Of a stretch of 26,506 bases of DNA, positions 19,140 to 26,506 are shown piece after piece. The notes under the pieces are model-generated. The model had not been told where the DNA came from. It saw only the letters and a program-made list of their open reading frames with translations, and did not search any database. Source of the DNA: Chara braunii (Eukaryota; Streptophyta; Charophyceae; Charales; Characeae). Where the stretch lies: the NCBI GenBank assembly GCA_003427395.1, contig BFEA01000621.1:501190-527695 (forward strand), in the 5' to 3' direction. Numbering within the stretch: position 1 is the stretch's first letter; the number at the start of each line of letters is the position of its first letter. The translations under genes and the position numbers were made by a program.

Positions 19140-19640
19140 TCGTTGATTCGGGCGATACTGTGCTAGGGCCGTGCCCTTCGCTATGTTGTTGTTGAGTTTC
19201 ATTGTGCCCCCATTGTGCACGTTCCTGTGCAAGGTGTTGTGTCCCACTGAGCCTTGTTGAGCAATAGTGTTGGATTCTCACTGCGCATTACTGTGCACAC
19301 TATGTAAGATGGGCACGTTGCTGCGCAATAGTTGTGTTCCGTTGTGCTTCCCGCCGTGTTTTGCTATGGATTTTTGTGTCTTCTGCAGCGCACTTTGCGC
19401 TACATATAGCCTTTGGTGTGGTTTTTTATGTACTTTCTCTTGCTATGCTCGTTGTGCAGTGTGTACACATCGTTTGGCTGAACAATGCAGCATGCGATGA
19501 CTGCGTTTGCTGGATTATTACGTACAATTGCTGCATTTGTAAGGCTTGATGTACGGTACGGTAACTTATGATATTTTGGCTTTGTGCGCTAGTATGGTGC
19601 CTAGTTGCTACGCACGATGACTGTGTGCGCAACATTGTGT
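19140..19640 (+). repeat. TTGTGC / TTGCGC word cluster
   Basis: ATTGTGC, GTTGTGC, CTGTGCA, TTGCGC and CTGCGCA recur many times over 500 bases. The Cys-rich open frames here (for example 19267-19500) result from this word and are not credible genes. Confidence 0.55.
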
Positions 19641-20019
19641 TAAAATTTTTGTTGCGATTACACCACTTTTCGAATAGAACACAGGGTTGTGATTTATTCA
19701 AGTGCAACTTTTCTAGGTTGTGCAACGGTGATTTGGTCAGAGGGAGCGATACTGTGGCATGAAGGGGTGATCAGCCACTACAAGAGGGGTTATTGTTGCG
19801 ACTTGCGTTACTGTGGGGAGGGTGCTACTCGCGTCTTGGTCGTGGTTCGACCAACTTCACTGCGTTTTTGAACATCATTGCGGGACTCCTAGGCGAATGA
19901 AGGTTTCAAGGCCCTCTTACGCGAGTTTGAGCGCACCTCTCTCGTATCCGAGCGACCGAACACCTCTCTTTTTGCCCTTCTCACTCTCAAGTCTATCTTA
20001 TTGGTTCAGAGAGAAGGCG

Positions 20020-20090
20020 GTAGGCGGGATTGGAACCCGTAACCCCCATCAAGACACTGTGGGGAGTCTGCCCACCGATTGTGGGAGCTC
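20020..20090 (-). ncRNA. tRNA-like relic (three arms, no acceptor stem)
   Basis: On the minus strand three stems come in cloverleaf order: CCCAC/GTGGG (20071-20085), CCCCA/TGGGG (20044-20064) and CGGG-TTCCAAT-CCCG (20025-20039). The last resembles a T-arm. The middle loop is too long (11 bases), T-loop position 57 is C, and no acceptor stem pairs. This is a tRNA-derived repeat at best. Confidence 0.3.
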
Positions 20091-20336
20091 TGTAGCCCAC
20101 ACGAGACTTTAGAGGCAAAAAACTCAGAGGTACGCTGACATGATCCCATTAGAATCTCAATAACCCCCTACCTATACAAACCTCGCGTTAATCTGTTTGA
20201 GTTTTGACTTATGTATATGTTTGATTTCTTTTTTAAAACTTCAACTTATATAGAGAGGAAATCTACCATGCATGTTTAAGTCACCTGTTTATGGTAAAAA
20301 ATACCATTGTTTCCTGCAATGATATGAATGAGGCTC

Positions 20337-20815
20337 GAAGTGAAGTCGTTTCGACTGATCTGGTCGTTTTCCTCGTTTGCCTATGACTTGAAATGTGGCT
20401 GGAAGTGAAGTCGTTTTGATTGATTCGGTCGCTTTGCTCGTTTGCGTAAGACTTGAAATGGGGTTGAAACTTCGATTGATCCGGTCGTTTTGCTCGTTTG
20501 CCTAAGACTTGAAATGAAGCTGAAAGTGAAGTCGTTCCGACTGATTCGGTCGCTTTGCTCGTTTGCCTAAGACTTGAAGTGGGGCTGGAAGTGAAGTCAT
20601 TTTGTCTGATCCAGTCACTTTGCTCGTTTGCGTAAGACTTGAAATGGGGTTGGAAGTGAAGTCGTTCTGACTGATCCGGTTGCTTTGCTCGTTTGCCTAA
20701 GACTTGAAATGGGGTTGGAAGTGAGGTCGTTTCGACTGATGAGGTCGCTTTCCTCGTTTGCTTAAGACTTGAAATGGGGCCGGAAGTGAAGTCCTTCCGA
20801 TCCGGCCTAGCCATA
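20337..20815. repeat. 65-bp minisatellite, about 8 units
   Basis: Units beginning GAAGTGAAGTCGTT start at 20337, 20402, a shortened unit near 20465, then 20522, 20588, 20653, 20718 and 20783, a steady 65-base step. Each unit ends near GACTTGAAATGGGG. The 178-codon minus-strand frame across it exists because the unit has no stop in any of the three minus frames. As 65 is not a multiple of 3, the peptide repeats only every three units. Confidence 0.95.
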
Positions 20816-20974
20816 AGCTATGAACCTAAACAGTTATCCAAAATATAAAATTTGATATATTTATTTATGTATTATATCATTGGCAGGCTACACGCCAGAA
20901 GTTGAAAGATCTAGCCATCTAAGACAGTAGAAGACAAAATAAAAAAGAAAAAAGATTTAAAGTTGGGTAGTATG

Positions 20975-21012
20975 CGTACGTGTACGAACCCAAAATCATG
21001 CGTATGCATACG
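20975..21012 (+). repeat. GTACG words with a 12-bp palindrome
   Basis: TGCGTACGTGTACG is followed by the perfect palindrome CGTATGCATACG at 21001-21012, then an A-rich tract. Confidence 0.7.
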
Positions 21013-21094
21013 TAAAAAAAAAACAAAAAAAAAACAAAAAAACAAAAATAAAACAAATCAAGAAAATGAAAAAAGCAATTATATTGTGCAGAAG

Positions 21095-21325
21095 AATGAT
21101 ACAAACAACTTGTGTCCGGGAGTCATACCCGAATTCCCAACCAATCTTGATTTAAAGTTAAAAAACCTTAAAGAAAAAATTTAAACTAATAATAACAAAA
21201 AAACTATTTTAAAATAGTTTTTAAATTATTATAATAATATTATCTTTTTTTTAGTTTTTTCTTACTCGAGTTTGATTGGGAATTCGGGGATAACTCCCGG
21301 ACAAAAGTTGTTACAGAAGTTTGTT
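21095..21325. repeat. foldback element with about 100-bp arms
   Basis: The left arm (ACTTGTGTCCGGGAGTCATA, then CCCGAATTCCCAACCAATCT) and the right arm (AATCCCGAATTCC-type words in reverse, 21265-21320) are inverted copies. They flank the perfect 24-bp palindrome AAAAACTATTTT/AAAATAGTTTTT at 21199-21222. Copies of the same arm recur at 21568-21690 (plus) and 21965-22020 (minus). Confidence 0.8.
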
Positions 21326-21369
21326 TGTTTGTTTAATTTATTTGTTTTTCGCATAGCTACACAACCTAC

Positions 21370-21515
21370 ACCGGACCCAGACACGCAGATTTTCGGATAT
21401 GGAACCGGACCCGTGTCCGGTTGTTTCCGGACGTCCAGAACTCTAGACATTTCCGGACCTCCGGACATGGGGGGATCCGGACGCTCCAGATATCTGGACA
21501 GGTCCGGAAATGTCA
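21370..21515 (+). repeat. TCCGGAC word cluster 1
   Basis: CCGGAC, TCCGGA or TCCAGA words recur about ten times, for example ACCGGACCCGTGTCCGG and TTTCCGGACCTCCGGACATG. The cluster is followed by an A-rich tract (21520-21560) and lies between a minus and a plus copy of the foldback arm. Confidence 0.85.
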
Positions 21516-21567
21516 GGACCATTAAAAAAATAAAAAATAAAAAATTATATAAAAAAAAATATGCTAT

Positions 21568-21690
21568 GCAGAATAACAATGCAAACCACTTTTGCCTCAG
21601 AGTCATGTCAGGATTCCTAACCAAACTTGAGTTACAAGTCAAAAATTATAAAAAAGTTTTAAAAAATACTTTAAAACTAATAAAAGGTAA
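21568..21690 (+). repeat. arm copy 3 of the foldback family
   Basis: AACCACTTTTGCCTCAGAGT, then CATGTCAGGATTCCTAACCA, matches the arm at 21095-21198 with substitutions. It continues into the same ACTAATAA-containing AT-rich tail. Confidence 0.75.
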
Positions 21691-21788
21691 TGAATTATTA
21701 ATAATTAAAAAAATAGGGTTGTCTAATAAATTATTGTAGAGAGAGAGCATGTGCGGACCCCCCAGAAAGCATAAACGGGTCTGAAACC

Positions 21789-21809
21789 CCCCCAAAACAA
21801 TTTTGGGGG
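21789..21809. repeat. hairpin CCCCCAAAA / TTTTGGGGG
   Basis: Nine perfect pairs with a three-base loop (CAA). Confidence 0.85.
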
Positions 21810-21864
21810 CTTGGCTCCTCAATTGGGAAGAGTCCTAGACCGTTTTTTTTTTTTTTCCTCGAAT

Positions 21865-22020
21865 TTTGGCAGTTCCGGACCTTCCAGACCGGACGTTTGG
21901 AGTCGGGACTGAATCCAGACCGTCTGGACGGCGGTCCAGACGTCTGGATTGTAGCCATGGTTTTTTGGTATAGAAGTTTGCGACGAGTCTCAGACAAAAG
22001 TTGTTTGAAATATCATTTTG
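21865..22020. repeat. TCCGGAC / TCCAGAC word cluster 2 and arm copy 4
   Basis: TTCCGGACCTTCCAGACCGG, then CCAGACCGTCTGGACGGCGG and TCCAGACGTCTGGA, follow within 90 bases. The minus-oriented arm (GTCTCAGACAAAAGTTGTTTG, read in two parts around 21990-22008) comes next. Confidence 0.75.
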
Positions 22021-22079
22021 TATAACATACTTTGTTTTTAGATGTTTCCAATGTGTTTTTTTTCTTAATTACGTATTTC

Positions 22080-22165
22080 CATGTATGGGAGTATGTGTAT
22101 GCTCATACGTGTCACGTACAAGAGTACGTGTATGGTGTACACGCAACTCGTGTACACGTACGCCC
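22080..22165 (+). repeat. GTACG word cluster 5
   Basis: CATACGTGTCACGTACAAGA, then GTACGTGTATGGTGTACACG and GTGTACACGTACG. GTGTACAC, a palindrome, appears twice. Confidence 0.75.
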
Positions 22166-22222
22166 TGCAACCCGGATTCAAAGTATAAAATTGAAAGGTA
22201 ACTTTATGCAGGTTGACTCATC

Positions 22223-22850
22223 CATAAGTTGGGTAGTTCAGTCCTATGCGCATGAGAACACAAAGGCAGAAAGATAATATAAAACAGGACTAGTTTTTTA
22301 AACATAATTGAGGATTGGTTGAGAATCTCCATAAGTTGGAGTGACCTGACCTTTTACTAGAAGAGAGAATGAAAACATAATCTTTACTTATTGAATATCG
22401 TTGTGCTACGAAAGTTATATGAACCCATAAGTGTGGGGTTGTTCGGTCATGCATACATGTTGCTTGTCTAAGCGGGCTGGACTACATATAAGTTGGGTAG
22501 CTTGGTTCTACGCTATATGTCATTGTTTAGGCTGGCTAGCCACACCATGATTTGTTGTGTTCTGGTTATAAGCCTCATGTCGTTTGTTCAGGAAAAGGCT
22601 GCACTCCTCATAAGTTAAGGCGGCTTAGTTATTTGTGTATGCCAAATGTGTAGATTGACCAGTCTCACCATAAGTTGGTGCAGCCCGGTTATACGCTTTC
22701 TGTTGATTGTCTCTGCAGAAGCTGGTCACATCATAAGTTGGTGTGACATAGTTATATGCCTTACGTTTACTTGTCTACCAGGCTAGGGCATCATAAGTTA
22801 GTGTGACCTAGTCATATAATGGGCAGTGAGTCACATCCATAAGTTGAATT
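22223..22850 (+). repeat. degenerate tandem array, period about 60 bp
   Basis: CATAAGTTGG-type anchors start at 22223, 22330, 22426, 22485, 22546, 22609, 22669, 22732, 22792 and 22838. From 22426 the steps are 59, 61, 63, 60, 63, 60 and 46. Later units share GTGTGACCTAGTTATATGCC-like bodies. It is non-coding and older than the 65-bp array. Confidence 0.9.
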
Positions 22851-23058
22851 GTCTGACCTTATGCCTTATATAAAGGAAGGTAAAAGGGTAATAACGAGGG
22901 ATTTTAACGAACTATGTGATCCGGAAAAGAACCTGAGGGTTAGTGAGGAATGTTATTGTGTTTTTTTGTATATACCTTTGGGTTTTATCATTTGGGGTCT
23001 TCTTTCGATAGCTAGTCGCTTTAGATGTTTATTGAGTGTTGGAGCTATAGCCAGATAA
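22849..23058 (+). pseudogene. possible LINE endonuclease scrap
   Basis: Codons 14-30 of this 69-codon frame (22888-22938) read VITRDFNELCDPEKNLR. This resembles the GDFN block of LINE-type apurinic endonucleases (DFN followed by a P and a K or D, then R), with the usual G replaced by R. The rest of the frame does not continue the domain. It directly abuts the 60-bp array. The match is short; treat it as a hint only. Confidence 0.25.
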
Positions 23059-23700
23059 GGTTGATGATGTGAGGGAAACTTGGGATAAGATAGGACTGGC
23101 CTTACTAGAAGTCAGGACTAGTGCTAGCCCACGATGCCATCTTCGAGGAACAATCGTATAGGCTATCTCCAGTTCTAACTATCTAGTAAATGTAAAAAGT
23201 TAATCACAAGTGTAGTTGTATTTTGCTTTCGCATTTTCTGGATTGAATAAATTTGGGCAGTCTCTTTTTCCTATGGAAAGCGCTGCCGAAAATTTTACAA
23301 ACGTGAAAAGGGTTAGTGATTTATGAACTCGTGAAAATGATGAAAAGACACTTTTCTACGGGAAGCACTGTCGAAATTTTATAAAATTTTGAGAGTTAAA
23401 TTATTTTCGGTCAGCAGAAATTTGGCAAGAAGATTGCAAAGTTTTCGATAACTTATGAGGGAGGTAAGGTAGAGGTTAGTAAAGGAGTTAGGCTATGGGG
23501 TGGAGTTTGCCCTCCATCTATCGTAAATTGTATTTGGTTCTCTTTGGCATGAACTGTGATGAAGGTCTACGAGGCTTGATATGTTCGGCCTGATCCTACA
23601 AAAGATCATTCTGTGCTATTAAAGCTCACTTAGTTGGTTGAGATTGCCACCAATCTCAAGCTGTGCGACTGTTTTGAGTCATCAACCGATTACGTTCTTC
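22940..23700. other. non-coding, with one local duplication
   Basis: A diverged pair is seen at about 23266-23313 and 23348-23400 (shared CTTTTYCTA, GGAAAGC or GGAAGC, GYCGAAA, TTTTA, GGTTA or AGTTA in order). Otherwise no feature is recognised. Confidence 0.45.
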
Positions 23701-23701
23701 T

Positions 23702-25959
23702 ATGGGGGGACTAAACGCTCTAGAGGAGGTACAGTCTGGGGCTGCGGAGGGCGGTTCAACATGGCCTGTTGATGAGGAGCTTGAGCCCTTGGTATGGGGA
23801 GCGTGACCCCAGGCGTCGGTGACAGATGAGGAGGTGGCGGAGCAGAGACTCGATTACAATAACTAGGTAATCATCATCCACGTCCTTTGGAGGATGTGTT
23901 TGTGCCAGAGCCGCGGTGCTCCTCCCCTACGAGGAGAAGCAGCCAAAGGAGGAGGTTGTGGATGACGTGATTCGGGCAGCGCGCGACAAGGCCGTTGACT
24001 GCGATGAGGAGTGGACCGACCGCGAGGAGATTGCATGTTGTGTAGATAAGAGTCTAGAGAGACTCTACTGCGCACAGGGAGGAGAGTCCACTTGGGCCCA
24101 GCCTTGGACTACACTTATCATACGAGACGATGACGCTTCTTTTTTTTTGTTTACTATTTCTAGTGAAATTATTCATAAAACTTTCTTGACGGGGGAGGAG
24201 TGAGACGGCTCGTGGCACGGGCAGTGGCACAATACGTGGGGCAGATCCAAGTCGCACCAACCGTTCCCATTCGAGGAGGGTCTTGGGTGTCGACAACACT
24301 GGCTTCGAGAGAGAGACAGAGAGAGAGGACGGCGACTCTTTATTGCTTGCGGGTGATTTGCCAGCGCCTGATATCGGGGGAGGATCTCGACCCCTTAGAA
24401 AGTCGGAAAGGCTGGTTAGCCGCAGCAGTAGAGGTCCACACGCAGAGACTAGTTGTTCTTAGCACCTCGACGAGATACAGGATGATGCGCGTGTGGGTGA
24501 GGAGCCTGAGCAGCTCACTCCAGTTTGGCCCACGCTATTACAGGATATTCCGTCAGACTTGTGGACGGAGGACTTCATGGTGGGTAAAGAGGGTGCGTTC
24601 GCCAGCGGCATTGGTGGACGTCAGCACGTTCGCGTGAGGGACATGGCGGACTACATGCGGAGGAAGGAGACTGAGGTAGAGCGTGATGTGCTCATTGACG
24701 CCGAGGAGGAGAGGCGCTTGGCGCGGGTGCTGTAGGCAGGGAAAGTGGTTCATATGGCTGTGGTGAACCCCATGAGACGACTACAGAATGTCGGTGTGGG
24801 TGGCGCTGCAAACAGTGCAGAGGCTATACTCGGCGAGGGTGCTGCCTCGTAGCCTTCGGGTGGGGGACATGTTTCACCAGATCCGACGTCATCGCCTCCT
24901 CCTGCCGAGCGCCCTACTACAACACCCCATGCCACTCCCTCGCCATCCCCGACCGCGAGGGGAGATGCAGGTGTTCCACGTGTCTCTGCATCACCTCCCG
25001 TACCATACGATGCCTGTGTCCCATGCTCCTCTTACCTCGGGGGGAGGACTATCAGACATGATCGAGTCGAAGTCGAACGTTGTGCGTGACGTTGTAGTTG
25101 GACTTATGACATTCGGAGGTCCGGAGATGAAGCAAGGATTTAGTCATGAGGACCATGGTGATGACGACAACGCTGTGGTTTCGGAGGCGGACAATACGGA
25201 CGCAACATTGCCACAGATGGTGCCCATTCACGTTCAGCCCGTCGAGGATGAACTGTCTATAGCAGACATGAGATGAGGCGATCAGGAGGAGGCGGGAGGG
25301 CAGGGAGCGCAGGGCAGGCCGCAAACGGATCTTCACACGGCAAACTCGGTAGCCGACACGCATGTCGTAGCGGCATATGACGCGGACAGGGTGGGTGTGG
25401 AGGATCCGTTGACCAGCACCCCTACTGTTGTCCGAGACGCATCGACCACAACTTATGCCCCTGCAAACCCTATATATATTCAGGATCCCCCGAGAGCCTA
25501 GAGCGTGAGGAGGCAGAGTCAGAGAGGATTAGAGCAGAGTGATAGGCAACTCACCCTCCTTTGCGTCCACCAACGCTGGCCATGCCCCACACGCAGAGCG
25601 TTGCCCACCATCTAACACCGAGGAGTGTTGTTGGGAGAGGACACATATCTGGGTCGTCGTCACCTTCATGGCAGGATGTTCGCCAGTCTGACCACCGTCC
25701 ATGATCAACTATGCGAAGAGTGGATGGGAAGCTTAGGAGAGAGGTTATTGTGGCGGAGGCACGACATAGAGAGGAGAGACAGAGGCCAACGAGAGAGGCA
25801 CGAAAGGAAGGATGGACCTATTTGTCCCCCAGGGCGGCGGTCATGGCGGTTGTGACCGCGGCCCACGACCGAAATCGGTCCGCTGCGGGCAAGAGGAATG
25901 GGGTACTGACAATCGGGAGCGGGATTCTGTGGGCGGGACCCGGGCCCCACCCCCTATAA
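23702..25959 (+). pseudogene. decayed coding tract of unknown family
   Basis: Protein-like sequence moves between frames: frame 2 at 23702-23884 (stop at about 23806), frame 3 at 23916-24203, frame 1 at 24193-25089 (internal stops at 24460, 24733 and 24850), frame 2 at 25022-25501 (stop at 25274), and frame 1 at 25471-25959 (stops at 25540, 25543 and 25702). The pieces are Arg/Glu/Asp-rich (MADYMRRKETEVERDVLIDA) with a Pro/Ser/Thr linker near 24860-24980. Composition is GC-richer than the flanks and stops are sparse for 2.2 kb, unlike the rest of the window. I recognise no catalytic motif. It could be a dead transposon gene or a retroposed host gene; an A-rich tract starts two bases after the final stop. 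Confidence 0.45.
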
Positions 25960-25960
25960 C

Positions 25961-26100
25961 AAAAAAAAATAAAAAAATAAAAATGGGGGGCTCCAAACAG
26001 GGGGGATTTAGAAGGGGGGGGGGAAAATCATGGACCCTTTTTTTTTCATTCATTTTCTTTATTGAAAAGCCCATTGTTTTGTCTTTTACCTTTTTTTTTT
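25961..26100. other. A-rich, G-rich and T-rich simple sequence
   Basis: An A-rich tract (25961-25984) resembling an eroded poly(A) tail is followed by runs of six to ten G (about 25985-26025) and T-tracts up to the (GATT)n block. Confidence 0.7.
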
Positions 26101-26102
26101 TT

Positions 26103-26246
26103 AATTGATTGATTGATTGATTGGTTGGTTGGTTGATTGGTTGATGGGTTGATTGGTTGATTGATTAATTGTTTGAATTTTTTTTTTTGATTGATATGTT
26201 GATTGATTGATCGATTAATTAATTGATTTATTGGTTGATTTATTAG

Positions 26247-26280
<34 letters not shown>

Positions 26281-26281
26281 A

Positions 26282-26323
<42 letters not shown>
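26103..26323 (-). repeat. (GATT)n microsatellite, i.e. (AATC)n on the minus strand
   Basis: About 220 bases of GATT with GGTT and AATT variants and one T-tract interruption (about 26178). It has the same variants and interruption style as the (AATC)n block at 14134-14228. Confidence 0.97.
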
Positions 26324-26324
26324 G

Positions 26325-26366
26325 CGGGAGAGGTCGCCTCACCCCAAGCACACACACATACACGTG
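26325..26366 (-). repeat. composite cassette C: GGCGACC hairpin and short (TG)n
   Basis: On the plus strand GGG-A-GAGG-tcg-CCTC-A-CCC (26326-26344) forms a stem with one A-A mismatch. CACACACATACACGTG follows. On the minus strand the order is (TG)n, hairpin, (AATC)n, as in cassette B. Confidence 0.85.
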
Positions 26367-26369
26367 TGG

Positions 26370-26384
26370 GCGGGTCAAACCCGC
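26370..26384. repeat. small hairpin GCGGGT / ACCCGC between cassettes C and D
   Basis: Six perfect pairs around a CAA loop, in the linker between the two cassettes. Confidence 0.7.
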
Positions 26385-26396
26385 TATTTTATTTTT

Positions 26397-26444
26397 TGAT
26401 TGATTGATGGGGAAGGGGTCGCCCTTTCCCCCTGCACATGCACA

Positions 26445-26506
<62 letters not shown>
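26397..26506 (-). repeat. composite cassette D: short (AATC)n, GGCGACC hairpin, (TG)n
   Basis: Plus strand: GATTGATTGATG, then GGGGAAGGGG-tcg-CCCTTTCCCC (26409-26431; ten pairs with one G-T), CCTGCACATG and (CA)n to the window edge. The cassette probably continues beyond the window. Confidence 0.85.

Noticed and set aside
20337-20815. CRISPR-like array
   Set aside because: Units are contiguous 65-mers with no separate unique spacers, no cas genes, and a eukaryotic setting.
22223-22850. CRISPR-like array at the CATAAGTT anchors
   Set aside because: The sequence between anchors is itself repeated and diverged; it is a degenerate satellite.
26046-26501. Ile-Asn-Gln-Ser repeat protein on the minus strand
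   Set aside because: Translation of (AATC)n; frame interrupted by T-tracts and no start context.

Overview
The window looks like intergenic DNA from a large, repeat-rich eukaryotic nuclear genome. The supporting signs are a Ty3/gypsy chromovirus, long microsatellites, A-tracts, an assembly gap of about 673 N, scattered ambiguous bases, and no operon-like gene packing. Chromoviruses occur in plants, fungi and some animals. The overall style suggests the green lineage, possibly a streptophyte alga such as Chara, but that is a guess that no marker gene in the window can confirm.

The only well-supported coding sequence is the 3' part of a chromovirus pol gene (1-3471). It runs protease, reverse transcriptase, RNase H, integrase and a divergent chromodomain, with one frameshift inside the protease. 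A polypurine tract and a probable 3' LTR follow. The first 400 bases of that LTR hold five perfect or near-perfect hairpins. From about 4.6 to 23.7 kb I see no convincing gene. This part holds microsatellites, minisatellites (a 65-bp array at 20.3-20.8 kb and a roughly 60-bp array at 22.2-22.85 kb), foldback elements, SINE-like tRNA-derived scraps, and clusters in which one short word recurs many times within 100-350 bases. The word differs from place to place: GTACG, TTCAACGG, TCCGGAC, GGCCT, TTGTGC or ATCAGA. From 23.7 to 25.96 kb there is a coding-like but broken tract of unknown family, possibly a dead transposon gene. The right edge is microsatellite DNA.

Two patterns stand out. First, a composite cassette with the order (TG)n, GC-rich hairpin with core GGCGACC, (AATC)n appears as a tandem pair near 13.9-14.2 kb. 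It appears again as an inverted tandem pair at 26.1-26.5 kb, where the hairpin arms differ between copies yet still pair. Second, three of the word clusters share a common frame (ATGG, a few bases, the local word, then a G/C-rich ending) although the word itself differs. This raises the possibility of one repeat family whose internal word is homogenised separately at each locus. Both are readings by eye and need genome-wide alignment.
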